From: an uncultured Pelagibacteraceae bacterium
GTDB taxonomy: Bacteria > Pseudomonadota > Alphaproteobacteria > Pelagibacterales > Pelagibacteraceae
NCBI GenBank assembly: GCA_902584685.1
Contig: CACIAP010000001.1
Location: 47,501 to 111,500, forward strand
DNA length: 64,000 bases
Direction: 5' to 3'
A program made the translations under genes and the position numbers. Position 1 is the stretch's first letter, and each line of letters opens with the position of its first letter. Positions 53,171-62,218 of this stretch are shown here, piece after piece. A model generated the notes under the pieces. It was not told the DNA's origin, searched no databases, and saw only the letters and a list, made by a program, of their open reading frames with translations.

Positions 53171-54018
53171 TGGATTTAAAAAAGATCTTACCTACAGACG
53201 GACCGCCAGTCGAAGAAGTTTTGAAATATGTTGAGAAATACAAAAATGAAATAATAGTTATTAAATATGGGGGAAATGTATTTATTGATAGAAAAATTTT
53301 TGATAATTTCATCAAAGATTTAAGTGTGCTTAACAAGCTTGGTTTGCAAGTGGTTGTTGTGCACGGTGGAGGACCAAGAATAAAAAGGGAGTTAACTAAA
53401 CAAAATATTGAGTCCAAATTTGTTAGAGGTCTAAGAGTCACTGATGAAAAAATTATAAGTGTCGTCGAGACTGTACTTATTGATTTTAATGAAGATATTG
53501 TAAATTCTTTAAAAAAAATTGGGTCCCAGGCAGCCTCACTACATACAAAAAAAGATAATGTTATAGAAATTATTCCTGAACAAAAAGAACTTGGTTTTGT
53601 GGGAATTCCTAATAAAATTAATATAGAGACTATTTTTGGAAAATTAAAAAATAATATTATACCCATTATCTCCCCTTTAGGGCTAGGAGAAAATAAACAG
53701 ACCTATAATATTAACGGAGATCATGCAGCTGGGGCAGTTGCAAAATCTCTTAAATCAAGAAGACTGCTTTTAATGACAAATGTTGAGGGCGTTTTGAATA
53801 GAGAGAAAAAACTTATTTCAGAAATCAATTCTTCAAAAATAACCGAAATGATAGAGGATAAAACAATTACTGAGGGTATGATACCAAAAATTAATACTTG
53901 TCTTGATGCTGTGAAAAACGATGTAACTGCAGTTGGTATAATTGACGGTCGTAAACCTCGTTCAGTTTTATTTGAATTATTTTCCGATAAAGGATCGGGA
54001 ACATTAATAAGAAAATGA
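53170..54018 (+). CDS. argB: Acetylglutamate kinase
   Basis: Second arginine-pathway step. Motifs: VIKYGGNVF, VVVVHGGGPRIKREL, ITEGMIPKINTCLDAV. The start is set at MDLKKILPTDGPPVEEVL, overlapping the yidC stop; the longer track start adds 26 residues from yidC sequence in another frame. That gives 282 aa, the usual length. Feedback-type control cannot be decided. Confidence 0.95.
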   Translation: MDLKKILPTDGPPVEEVLKYVEKYKNEIIVIKYGGNVFIDRKIFDNFIKDLSVLNKLGLQVVVVHGGGPRIKRELTKQNIESKFVRGLRVTDEKIISVVETVLIDFNEDIVNSLKKIGSQAASLHTKKDNVIEIIPEQKELGFVGIPNKINIETIFGKLKNNIIPIISPLGLGENKQTYNINGDHAAGAVAKSLKSRRLLLMTNVEGVLNREKKLISEINSSKITEMIEDKTITEGMIPKINTCLDAVKNDVTAVGIIDGRKPRSVLFELFSDKGSGTLIRK

Positions 54019-54707
54019 AAAGTTTGAAAGAAATGAAATACCTTCTTTTGGACCTTGATGGGGTTTGTTATGGCTCCCATAATGGTTATCCTTTAGAAAA
54101 AGTCTTTGGTCTTGTATCAAAAAGAATGACTCTTTTTATTCAGGAAAAACTTGGTTTGGATGAAAAAAAAGCAAAAGAACTTCAAACTAATTATTTTTAC
54201 AAATACAATACAAGTCTTAATGGTCTAATGTTACATCATAATGTTATTGGGGATGAGTTTCTTAAATATGTACATGATATTGACATTTCATTTATGAAAG
54301 AAGACAAAATATTGAGAAATGAACTAGAGAATTTAGATATGGAAAAATTTATTTTTACAAATGGTAGCGCTGAACATGCTCAAAATATTTTAACACGATT
54401 AGGTATTTACGATCTTTTTGGAAAAGAAAAAGTATTCGATATAAAAGACGCTGGATATGTTCCTAAACCAGAAGCCCAGACCTTTGATTTAATGGTCAAA
54501 AAATTTGGTATTAAACCCAAAGAAACAATTTATATAGAGGATATAGCTAAAAATTTAAGTATTGGCTTTGAAAAAGGCTGTACAACTGTTTGGTTAATCA
54601 ATGATGAACATTTTGGAAAAATTGACTCTGATAAAGATTATATTTCTCATAAAATTGAAAATCTATCTTTATTTCTTAAGGAAATAAGGTTATTAAAAAG
54701 TAAATAA
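54015..54707 (+). CDS. HAD-family pyrimidine 5'-nucleotidase-like phosphatase
   Basis: A 230-aa HAD hydrolase of the SDT1-like type. Motif I is LLLDLDGVCYG, motif II is FTNGS, and motif III/IV reads KPEAQTFDLMVKKFG...YIEDIAKNL. A helical cap lies at about 30-95. The start overlaps the argB stop by 4 bp. A nucleotide substrate is inferred from family only. Confidence 0.88.
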   Translation: MKSLKEMKYLLLDLDGVCYGSHNGYPLEKVFGLVSKRMTLFIQEKLGLDEKKAKELQTNYFYKYNTSLNGLMLHHNVIGDEFLKYVHDIDISFMKEDKILRNELENLDMEKFIFTNGSAEHAQNILTRLGIYDLFGKEKVFDIKDAGYVPKPEAQTFDLMVKKFGIKPKETIYIEDIAKNLSIGFEKGCTTVWLINDEHFGKIDSDKDYISHKIENLSLFLKEIRLLKSK

Positions 54708-54710
54708 ATT

Positions 54711-55514
54711 ATGTCCTTAGAAAAAATAATTAATGACGCTTGGGAAAAAAAAAACCAAGTAAATCAAGATTCAGATCAATCTTTGAAGGATGCAATAAAC
54801 CAAGTAATTAAAGATTTAGATAGTGGTGAGTCTAGAGTAGCAGAAAAAATTAATGGGGAATGGAAAACTCACCAATATCTTAAAAAGGCTATCATGCTTA
54901 GCTTTAGAATTTACCCAATGGATAATTTAAGCGGTCCATATAGTAGCTGGTACGATAAAGCTCACTTATTAAAAGGTAAAACAGCTAATTGGACAAAGGA
55001 ACAACATGAGGCTGCTGGATTTCGAATGACACCAAACAGTCCAGTAAGACCAGGATCTTTCATTGGAAAAAATGCCGTGCTCATGCCTTGTTATGTAAAC
55101 ATAGGAGCGTACATCGGTGCTGGAACAATGATGGATACTTTTAGTAGAGCTGGTAGCTGCTGTCAAATTGGAAAAAATTGTCATATATCTGCTGGTTCAG
55201 GTATTGGTGGAGTCTTAGAACCAGCTCAAGCACTTCCAACTATAATTGAGGATAACGTCTTCGTTGGAGCAATGTCAGAAGTTGTAGAGGGTGTTATAGT
55301 GGGAGAAGGAAGCGTTCTTTCAATGGGATGTTACATTGGTCAAAGTACAAAAATTGTAAATAGATCAAATGGCGAGGTTACAAAAGGGCATGTTCCACCT
55401 TATTCGGTCGTAGTACCTGGCACTCATAAAGATCTTTATGCTGTTCATATAATAAAAACTGTAGACGCAAAGACGAGGTCAAAGACATCAATTAACGATC
55501 TTTTAAGAGACTAA
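54711..55514 (+). CDS. dapD: Tetrahydrodipicolinate N-succinyltransferase
   Basis: Succinylase step of lysine/meso-DAP synthesis. The left-handed beta-helix hexapeptides are evident (PGSFIGKNAVLMPCYVNIGAYIGAGTMMDTFSRAGSCCQIG), as is the C-terminal VVPGTHKDLYAVHIIKTVDAKTRSKTSINDLLR. The length of 267 aa is normal. It lies two bases before dapE, the next-but-one step of the pathway. Confidence 0.97.
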   Translation: MSLEKIINDAWEKKNQVNQDSDQSLKDAINQVIKDLDSGESRVAEKINGEWKTHQYLKKAIMLSFRIYPMDNLSGPYSSWYDKAHLLKGKTANWTKEQHEAAGFRMTPNSPVRPGSFIGKNAVLMPCYVNIGAYIGAGTMMDTFSRAGSCCQIGKNCHISAGSGIGGVLEPAQALPTIIEDNVFVGAMSEVVEGVIVGEGSVLSMGCYIGQSTKIVNRSNGEVTKGHVPPYSVVVPGTHKDLYAVHIIKTVDAKTRSKTSINDLLRD

Positions 55515-55516
55515 TT

Positions 55517-56671
55517 ATGCAAAAAATAAATGAATTACAATTAGCCAAAGAGCTAATGAAGTTTCCATCAATAACACCTAAAGACGCTGGTGTAATGAAA
55601 TTTTTAGAAAAAAAATTAAAGAAAATGGGTTTCAAAACTAAAATTTTAAATTTCAAAGAAAAAAATTTTCAACCGGTGAAAAATTTATATGCTAGACTAG
55701 GAAGTAAAGGGCCTAATTTTTGTTTTGCGGGCCACTTAGATGTTGTACCCCCTGGAGATATTAAAGACTGGACAGTTAATCCTTTCAGACCTTCTGTTAA
55801 GAAAGGTCATTTAATTGGTAGAGGTGCGAATGATATGAAGGGCTCAGTAGCTGCTTTTGTTTCAGCCGTAAGTATTTTTTTGAATAATAATAAAAGTTTC
55901 AATGGATCAATTAGTCTTTTAATAACAGGTGATGAAGAAGGAGATGCGGTAAACGGTACAAAAAAAGTCGTAGATTATTTAAAAAAGAAAAAGGAAAAAA
56001 TTAATTTTTGTTTGGTTGGTGAACCAACGAATCCAAATAAATTAGGAGAAATGATAAAAATTGGTCGAAGAGGAAGTTTAACTGGAAAAATAGAAATAAT
56101 TGGTATGCAAGGGCATGTTGCCTATCCTCATAGAGCAAATAATCCCTCAACAATAATTGTTAAAGTTTTAAATGAATTAAAAAATATAAAGTTTGATAAA
56201 GGTGCCAAAAACTTTCAGCCAACAAATTTAGAAATTACAAAAATAAATATTGATAATAAAGCTGATAATGTTATCCCGAGAGTTGCTAATGCAACTTTTA
56301 ATATAAGATTTAATAACAAGCACTCATCAGGTTCTATCAAAAAAAGAATTAATAAAATTTTAAGTAAAATTAATACAAAGAATAAATCAAAATTTAAAAT
56401 AGATTACAGAGTTTCTGGTGAAGCATTTTTAATAAAACAAAATGCTACAACAAATATGATACAGAATGTTGTAAAAAAAATTACAAAAATTAAACCAAAA
56501 CTTTCGACAACTGGAGGAACATCTGACGCTAGATTTCTAAAAAATATTTCTCCATGTTTAGAATTTGGCCTTGTAGGTAAGACAATGCATAAGGTTGATG
56601 AAGCAGTATCCCTAAATGATCTTAAAAAATTAACAAAAATTTATGCTAACATTCTTAATAACTATTTTTAG
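55517..56671 (+). CDS. dapE: Succinyl-diaminopimelate desuccinylase
   Basis: Dizinc M20 hydrolase releasing LL-DAP. Metal motifs: FAGHLDVVPPGD, GRGANDMKGS, TGDEEGDAVNGT and the final GLVGKTMHKVDEAV. The dimerisation domain lies at about 180-295. It is 384 aa. dapD precedes it by 2 bp and its TAG overlaps the GTG start of the next gene. Confidence 0.97.
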   Translation: MQKINELQLAKELMKFPSITPKDAGVMKFLEKKLKKMGFKTKILNFKEKNFQPVKNLYARLGSKGPNFCFAGHLDVVPPGDIKDWTVNPFRPSVKKGHLIGRGANDMKGSVAAFVSAVSIFLNNNKSFNGSISLLITGDEEGDAVNGTKKVVDYLKKKKEKINFCLVGEPTNPNKLGEMIKIGRRGSLTGKIEIIGMQGHVAYPHRANNPSTIIVKVLNELKNIKFDKGAKNFQPTNLEITKINIDNKADNVIPRVANATFNIRFNNKHSSGSIKKRINKILSKINTKNKSKFKIDYRVSGEAFLIKQNATTNMIQNVVKKITKIKPKLSTTGGTSDARFLKNISPCLEFGLVGKTMHKVDEAVSLNDLKKLTKIYANILNNYF

Positions 56672-57594
56672 TGAAAACTGCGATAATATCTTCAAAAACT
56701 TCGGTTAATCATTTAACAGGTGATGGTCACCCTGAACAACCTAAAAGAGTTACTGCGATAACTGAAAGACTTAAAAAAAATAAAAGTTTAATTTGGGATA
56801 AGCCAATCTCCTTTGATGAAAATATACTAAAAAAAGCACATAGTGAAGATTATGTTAGCATGGTTAAAAAAAGTTTTCCTAATCAAGGATTAAAATTTTT
56901 AGATGGCGACACTATTATTTCACCTGGAAGCAAAGATGCTACAATAGATGCGGTGGGATCAGTAATTAAAGCAGTAGATGGCGTTGAACAGAAGAAATTT
57001 AGAAATGCTTTTTGTGTAGTAAGACCTCCTGGACACCATGCAGAAAAAAATAAAGCGATGGGTTTTTGCATCTATAATAATTGTGCAGTTGCCGCTCATT
57101 ATCTTATTGAAAAGTATAAATATAAAAAAATTGCAATATTCGATCCAGATGTTCATCATGGAAATGGTACACAAGATATTTTTTATGATAATAAAAACGT
57201 TTTATATTTATCTACTCACCAATATCCATTTTATCCAGGAACTGGAAGTGAAAAAGAAAAAGGTAAACACAATAACATTTTCAATGTGCCTCTTCCTGCT
57301 GGGACTACATCAGAAAAATATATGAATGCTTTGGACAGAGTTTTAGATAAAATGGTTGAATTTAAACCTGAATTTTTGATTTTAAGCATGGGTTTCGATG
57401 CTAATATTGCTGATCCTCTAGCACAGTTTGAATTAAAATCTGAAGATTTTTATGAGATTACAAAAAGAACTCTTAAAGCAACAAACGAATTCACTAATGG
57501 AAAAGTTGTATCAGTGTTAGAAGGAGGGTACGACCTCAATGCCCTTGCAGATAGTGCATTTAATCATGTAAATTCTCTCGTAGAAAATAATTAA
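56671..57594 (+). CDS. Histone deacetylase / acetylpolyamine amidohydrolase family protein
   Basis: Zinc deacetylase of the HDAC superfamily (307 aa, GTG start overlapping the dapE stop). Active-site motifs are intact: PPGHHAEKNKAMGFCIYNN (paired His near residue 121), DPDVHHGNGTQDIF (zinc Asp/His), STHQYPFYPGTG and VLEGGYDLNALA. Bacterial members act on acetyl-polyamines or proteins; the substrate is not determinable. Its stop overlaps the SET-domain gene start (TAATG). Confidence 0.92.
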   Translation: MKTAIISSKTSVNHLTGDGHPEQPKRVTAITERLKKNKSLIWDKPISFDENILKKAHSEDYVSMVKKSFPNQGLKFLDGDTIISPGSKDATIDAVGSVIKAVDGVEQKKFRNAFCVVRPPGHHAEKNKAMGFCIYNNCAVAAHYLIEKYKYKKIAIFDPDVHHGNGTQDIFYDNKNVLYLSTHQYPFYPGTGSEKEKGKHNNIFNVPLPAGTTSEKYMNALDRVLDKMVEFKPEFLILSMGFDANIADPLAQFELKSEDFYEITKRTLKATNEFTNGKVVSVLEGGYDLNALADSAFNHVNSLVENN

Positions 57595-58073
57595 TGAAAC
57601 TGTATAAGATTAAAAAGTCTAAAATAGACAACAAGCGAGGTTTATATGCAACAAAAGATATTAAAGAAGGAACAAAAATAATTAATTATATTGGAAAAAT
57701 CATTACAAATAAAGAAGTTGAAGAATCAGCAAAATTTGACAATAATAAACCAATCTATTTATTCACACTTAATAATAGATATACCTTAGATGGAGATTTT
57801 CATTGGAATACTGCAGGTTTGATTAATCATTCATGTAATAATAATTGTGACTATGAGGGAAAAGGTTATAAGGTTTGGGTATCATCAATAAGAGATATTA
57901 AAAAAGGGGAAGAACTCACTTGCGACTATGGTTTTGGATTTGATAAAGACTATAAACAGTTCCCTTGTAAATGTGGTGCAAAAAATTGTTGTGGATATAT
58001 TGTAAGAGCAGGTTCAAGGTTTAGGATAAATAAAAAATTCGCTATTAAAAAAAAAACTAATAAATCACTTTAG
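57594..58073 (+). CDS. SET-domain lysine methyltransferase
   Basis: A 159-aa minimal SET protein. KKSKIDNKRGLYATKDIKEGTKIINYIGKII opens the domain; GLINHSCNNNCDYE (NHSC pseudoknot) and GEELTCDYGFGF (catalytic Tyr) form the active site; CKCGAKNCCGYI is a post-SET zinc motif. Such domains methylate protein lysines. It is translationally coupled to the HDAC-like gene and overlaps convergent truA by 17 bp. The target protein is unknown. Confidence 0.92.
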   Translation: MKLYKIKKSKIDNKRGLYATKDIKEGTKIINYIGKIITNKEVEESAKFDNNKPIYLFTLNNRYTLDGDFHWNTAGLINHSCNNNCDYEGKGYKVWVSSIRDIKKGEELTCDYGFGFDKDYKQFPCKCGAKNCCGYIVRAGSRFRINKKFAIKKKTNKSL

Positions 58074-58797
58074 TCAAATATAGTCCCTCCGCTGGAGCAG
58101 GAGGTGCACAATTAATTCTTTTTTTGGATTTAATTATTTTTTCAAATTTTTGAATACTCCACTTACCCTCACCAATATACTTCAAACAACCAATCATCGA
58201 TCTTACTTGATTTTGGAGGAATGACTGGGCTTTTATCTCAATCTCAATAATGTCTTTTTTAGTTAAAAATTTTATTGATTTAATTGTTCTTACTGGAGTT
58301 TTCGCAGAACAACTAGATGATCTAAATGTTGAAAAATCTTTTGTACCAATTAATTTTTTTGCTCCTTTTTTCATCATTGCTAGATTTAGTTTTTTAATTA
58401 TGTGCCAACACCTTTTATTTTTTAACACAGATCTAGATTTACGATTTAAAATAACATATTTATATACCCTCGCTTTAGCAGAATATCTAGCGTGAAAAGT
58501 AAGCTTCCTTTTTTTTAAGTCTAGAATACTAATGCCGTATCTCGATAAAAAATGATTAATTGATTTTAAAAATTTATAGTTATCTTTTATTTTTGTACTT
58601 GTGTCAAAATGAGCTGATTGTTCTAAAGCATGTACTCCGGAGTCAGTTCTGCCTGATCCTATTATATTTACCTTTTTTTTAAAAATTTTAGAAATAGTGT
58701 TTTGAATTCTCCCTTGAATTGTTTTCCCTTTTCTCTGTACTTGCCATCCATTATGATTAGTACCAACATATTCAATAAGAATTTGATATCTATTCAT
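58057..58797 (-). CDS. truA: tRNA pseudouridine(38-40) synthase
   Basis: Modifies U38-U40 of tRNA anticodon arms. The catalytic Asp lies in GSGRTDSGVHALEQSAHF; NHFLSRYGISIL, FHARYSAKARVYKY and FLQNQVRSMIG are conserved. It is 246 aa. It overlaps fmt by 8 bp in a leftward def-fmt-truA group, the classic order. Confidence 0.96.
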   Translation of the reverse strand: MNRYQILIEYVGTNHNGWQVQRKGKTIQGRIQNTISKIFKKKVNIIGSGRTDSGVHALEQSAHFDTSTKIKDNYKFLKSINHFLSRYGISILDLKKRKLTFHARYSAKARVYKYVILNRKSRSVLKNKRCWHIIKKLNLAMMKKGAKKLIGTKDFSTFRSSSCSAKTPVRTIKSIKFLTKKDIIEIEIKAQSFLQNQVRSMIGCLKYIGEGKWSIQKFEKIIKSKKRINCAPPAPAEGLYLTKVIY

Positions 58798-59719
58798 TAA
58801 GGATGCAGCCTTTACTTATTTTTGAACCATTCAAAAATTCATTTATTTCTTGAATTTTTTTTCCCTCTTTTTGAATCTCAATAACTTTTATGCTTTCATT
58901 ATTTGAGCATGCTATCTCAAGTTTGTCATTAAGAACTTCACCGTTGGGTCCTGATCCATTTCCAATTTCAGCTTTTAATATTTTATATCTATCTCCTTTA
59001 AACATAAAATACGCTCCTGGATTAGGGTGCAAACCATTTATTTTTCCAATGATTTTTTTGGCACTATCATTCCAAAATATCTTCCCCTCTGCTTTATTTA
59101 TTTTTTCAGCATATGTTGCCCTGGAATGGTCTTGTTCTTTAAAATTCGCTTTACCACTTATAATACTATCTATGTTTTCAATAATTTTTAAGGCTGCTAG
59201 TTGAGATAATTTTTCTTCAAGCTCAGTTGCATTTGAAACTAAGTCAATTTTAATTTTATAAGTTTTAAGAACAGGACCAGCATCTAAATGTTCATTAATT
59301 TTCATAAAACTAATTCCAGTTTCAATATCCTGGCTCATTATTGCTCTCTGTATTGGTGCGGCGCCCCTAAATTTGGGCAAGATAGATGCATGAATATTTA
59401 AAAAACCATTTTTGGAAAGTTCAAAAAATTCCTTAGGTATAATTTGACCATAAGAAATTACTATAACAATTGTTGGCTTTATTTTTTTTATAAAATTATA
59501 TTCGTCGATATTATTTTTAAGACTACTTGGTGTTCTAATTGGTAAGCCAAGCAATTCAGATTTAATTTGGATTGGGGTTTTTTGAACTTTCATTCCCCTA
59601 TTAGATTTTTTTGGCGGTTGCGTGTAAACGACAGAAATATTAAGTTGACTCTCATTTATCTTTTCAAGTATAGGCACAGCAAATTTTGAAGTGCCCATAA
59701 AAATAATATTATCTGACAT
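58790..59719 (-). CDS. fmt: Methionyl-tRNA formyltransferase
   Basis: Formylates initiator Met-tRNA with 10-formyl-THF. The SLLP-type motif reads NIHASILPKFRGAAPIQRAI; the catalytic Asp follows in the GISFMKINEHLDAGPVL region. The C-terminal domain (FMFKGDRYKILKAEI) is present. It is 309 aa. It abuts def (0-bp gap) and overlaps truA. Confidence 0.96.
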   Translation of the reverse strand: MSDNIIFMGTSKFAVPILEKINESQLNISVVYTQPPKKSNRGMKVQKTPIQIKSELLGLPIRTPSSLKNNIDEYNFIKKIKPTIVIVISYGQIIPKEFFELSKNGFLNIHASILPKFRGAAPIQRAIMSQDIETGISFMKINEHLDAGPVLKTYKIKIDLVSNATELEEKLSQLAALKIIENIDSIISGKANFKEQDHSRATYAEKINKAEGKIFWNDSAKKIIGKINGLHPNPGAYFMFKGDRYKILKAEIGNGSGPNGEVLNDKLEIACSNNESIKVIEIQKEGKKIQEINEFLNGSKISKGCILNE

Positions 59720-60244
59720 TTACACAATTACTCTATTAGATGTATTTTTGTTTTTAGATAATCTTTTTATTAGAATATCTTTTTTTAGCTTTGACAAAAA
59801 ATCAATGATAAGCTTTCCATCTAAATGATTAATTTCGTGCTGGATACATGTAGATAGTAAACCATCACATTCCATTTTTGTTTTATTTCCTGAAATATCA
59901 ATGTATTCAACAATACAGGTTTTTGGTCTTTCAATTTCAATAAATGTTTCAGGTATCGACAAACAACCCTCTTCATATGTCGACCTATCTTTGCCGAAAG
60001 ATTTTATGGATGGGTTAATTAAACAAAGAGGTTTTTTTTCCTCATCTTTTTTTGAAACATCAATTACAATCATTCTTCTCAAAATACCAACTTGAACAGC
60101 AGCAAGACCTATGCCATTATTATTGTACATTGTTTCAAATAAATCGTCCGCTAACTGTTTTTCTTTATTAGTTATCTTCTCAATCTTTTCAGATTTTTTT
60201 CTAAGGATTTCATCCGGAACCAGTATGATTTTTCTTTTAGTCAT
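59720..60244 (-). CDS. def: Peptide deformylase
   Basis: Metalloenzyme removing the formyl group from nascent proteins. The three motifs are present: GIGLAAVQVG, EGCLSIPE and QHEINHLDGKL (HExxH; the Asp after HEx is Asn here). It is 174 aa. Directly upstream of fmt. A hypothetical secreted protein gene ends 8 bp upstream. Confidence 0.96.
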   Translation of the reverse strand: MTKRKIILVPDEILRKKSEKIEKITNKEKQLADDLFETMYNNNGIGLAAVQVGILRRMIVIDVSKKDEEKKPLCLINPSIKSFGKDRSTYEEGCLSIPETFIEIERPKTCIVEYIDISGNKTKMECDGLLSTCIQHEINHLDGKLIIDFLSKLKKDILIKRLSKNKNTSNRVIV

Positions 60245-60252
60245 AGCAAAGT

Positions 60253-61986
60253 TTATACTCTTACTGGCAAGATTTCAGAAAGGATTTCATTTCTTATTAG
60301 GTCTATATCCATTTGGTTTAGTGCATTTATTAAGAAATATAAAGTTTCTGAGCCAAGATTTTTAAGCTCATCTTCTCCAATTATTTCTATAATTCTTAAC
60401 ATTGCTAAACCAATTTCCCCATCATTAATTAAGACCTGAATATCTATAGGCATAGTATTTTCATTAATTGTATAAAGATCACTATATTCCTCATTGATTT
60501 CAATGCCATCAAATTTTAAAGATTCTATAACAATTATATCTTTAGTTATTAAATAATTTTTTTTGCTTTTTTTAATTTTTTTCAAAAAATTATTTAGATC
60601 TTTTTCAGTTTTTTTCTTAGATGGCTTTTGTTCTATAAAATAATTTATAATTTTTGATTGATGCAAAATTTTATTATTGTATTTTATTTTTTTATTTGGA
60701 TTTTCTACTTTTGAATTCAAAATATAAAAGTCTGTTAAATCCGAACTTAATTCACTTTCTTCAATTTCCTCCAAAATAAACCTTAATTCATCTTTAAATG
60801 CATTCTCAAACCCATCTTTAGTAAAAGATGATTTTAAATCTTTGGAAAGTTTCGCTACTTTGTTTGGATCGTCATTCAATAAAATACCTTGATACATTAA
60901 AGCTCGAGCCTTTATGTTTGATAAATCATCTTTTTCCCTGTCTATGTTAAGAAGTTGATCTACAGAAAATTGAAATTTTTTATAAATATTAAGTAAATCT
61001 TTTTCATTGTAATTTCTCTCATGCGTAGCTTTTTCTAATAATGAAATTTTTTCTTCATCATCAGTATCAATATCACTAGTACTATCTAGCAAATTATTAG
61101 ATCTTAAATAAGTCCAAAATAGCTTTGAAGTTTTTTTTGTAGGCACGTATTTAAAATCTTTAATTGTATTGAATGAGATATGTAAATTTAAAAGATTTTT
61201 ATCTGACGAAGTATTATCATCATTTGAAAGACCAATTAAGGAATTAAATTTTTTCTCAAAAAAAGGATCTGAATAACCAGACTCCTTTTCTAAATCAAAA
61301 CGCATTATGGCAAGATCATTTTGCTTACTATGTATCAAGCAGTATATTGAAAAATTTTTCAGATAATTATCATTAAAATTTTGATTAAGCTTTTTAAGCA
61401 AGTTACATGCCTCTTTTATTTCTGCTTTAGATAAATATTCATTTAAAACAAATTTAATCAAATTTTCATTTGAAATTATATCCAGATTTTTAGTTACATA
61501 ATCAATTATTAAATCAAGGTCTCCATTTTTAATCAACCATTCTGCTTTCAGGTTAAAAAATTTTTTTTTATCCAAATTTTCTTTTGGAGGAAAAGTATTT
61601 GTTAAAAGGATTTTTTTATAGATATCGCTTGCATCAGTAGAAAGATTCATAGAATTTATTTTCTTTTTAAGTTCATATATTTTTTTTCCATCTGATTTTG
61701 TCCACATATCTAATTCGAATCCATATTTTTCAGGATCATATATTCCAACTACTAGATCATTTGTGGTGGTGAAATTTTCCTCTGAGACTTTAATGTCATC
61801 TGTTATTCCAGCGTTAATTTTGATTTTCTTATTTTCTGTATCATTTGATGAACTATCAATTTTTATGTTTTCTTCATCGACTTTTTCTTTTTTCTCGAGA
61901 CTCCAAATATCTGTAGGCTCATTACTAATAGCAAATTTCATGATAGATATAAAAATTAAAAAAATTATGAAAAAATTATTTAACAA
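60253..61986 (-). CDS. Secreted alphaproteobacterial hypothetical protein
   Basis: A 577-aa protein with a hydrophobic N-terminal signal or anchor (FFIIFLIFISIMKFAIS). The middle is acidic and helix-rich, resembling repeat-type solenoids. The C-terminal ending GEIGLAMLRIIEIIGEDELKNLGSETLYFLINALNQMDIDLIRNEILSEILPVR resembles a conserved ending that I recall from alphaproteobacterial proteins encoded near aroK. The function is unknown. It overlaps the small membrane ORF upstream by 11 bp. Confidence 0.8.
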   Translation of the reverse strand: MLNNFFIIFLIFISIMKFAISNEPTDIWSLEKKEKVDEENIKIDSSSNDTENKKIKINAGITDDIKVSEENFTTTNDLVVGIYDPEKYGFELDMWTKSDGKKIYELKKKINSMNLSTDASDIYKKILLTNTFPPKENLDKKKFFNLKAEWLIKNGDLDLIIDYVTKNLDIISNENLIKFVLNEYLSKAEIKEACNLLKKLNQNFNDNYLKNFSIYCLIHSKQNDLAIMRFDLEKESGYSDPFFEKKFNSLIGLSNDDNTSSDKNLLNLHISFNTIKDFKYVPTKKTSKLFWTYLRSNNLLDSTSDIDTDDEEKISLLEKATHERNYNEKDLLNIYKKFQFSVDQLLNIDREKDDLSNIKARALMYQGILLNDDPNKVAKLSKDLKSSFTKDGFENAFKDELRFILEEIEESELSSDLTDFYILNSKVENPNKKIKYNNKILHQSKIINYFIEQKPSKKKTEKDLNNFLKKIKKSKKNYLITKDIIVIESLKFDGIEINEEYSDLYTINENTMPIDIQVLINDGEIGLAMLRIIEIIGEDELKNLGSETLYFLINALNQMDIDLIRNEILSEILPVRV

Positions 61987-62161
61987 TTTTCAAGTTTTCT
62001 TGCGGTATTTTTTTTTCAATAAGCTGATTTGGTGAGGGGAAATTAATTTTACTAACTACTAATAAAATTCCAAAAATGATTGCTAAAACCACAACTACTT
62101 TTATTATGATTTTTAATGGATTTATAGTACTGCCAATGCTTGTCTTTTTATAAAATTGCAT
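61976..62161 (-). CDS. Small membrane protein upstream of the secreted hypothetical
   Basis: A 61-aa protein with one hydrophobic helix (PLKIIIKVVVVLAIIFGILLVVS, about residues 15-37) and a short polar C-terminus. It overlaps the 577-aa gene by 11 bp and is divergent from aroK. No named family recognised. Overlap and hydrophobic pattern argue that it is real. Confidence 0.68.
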   Translation of the reverse strand: MQFYKKTSIGSTINPLKIIIKVVVVLAIIFGILLVVSKINFPSPNQLIEKKIPQENLKIVK

Positions 62162-62218
62162 ATACTTTTTATTAAATTCAAATTAAGACATATTTATGTT
62201 TTTTCAACTTAGAAAATT

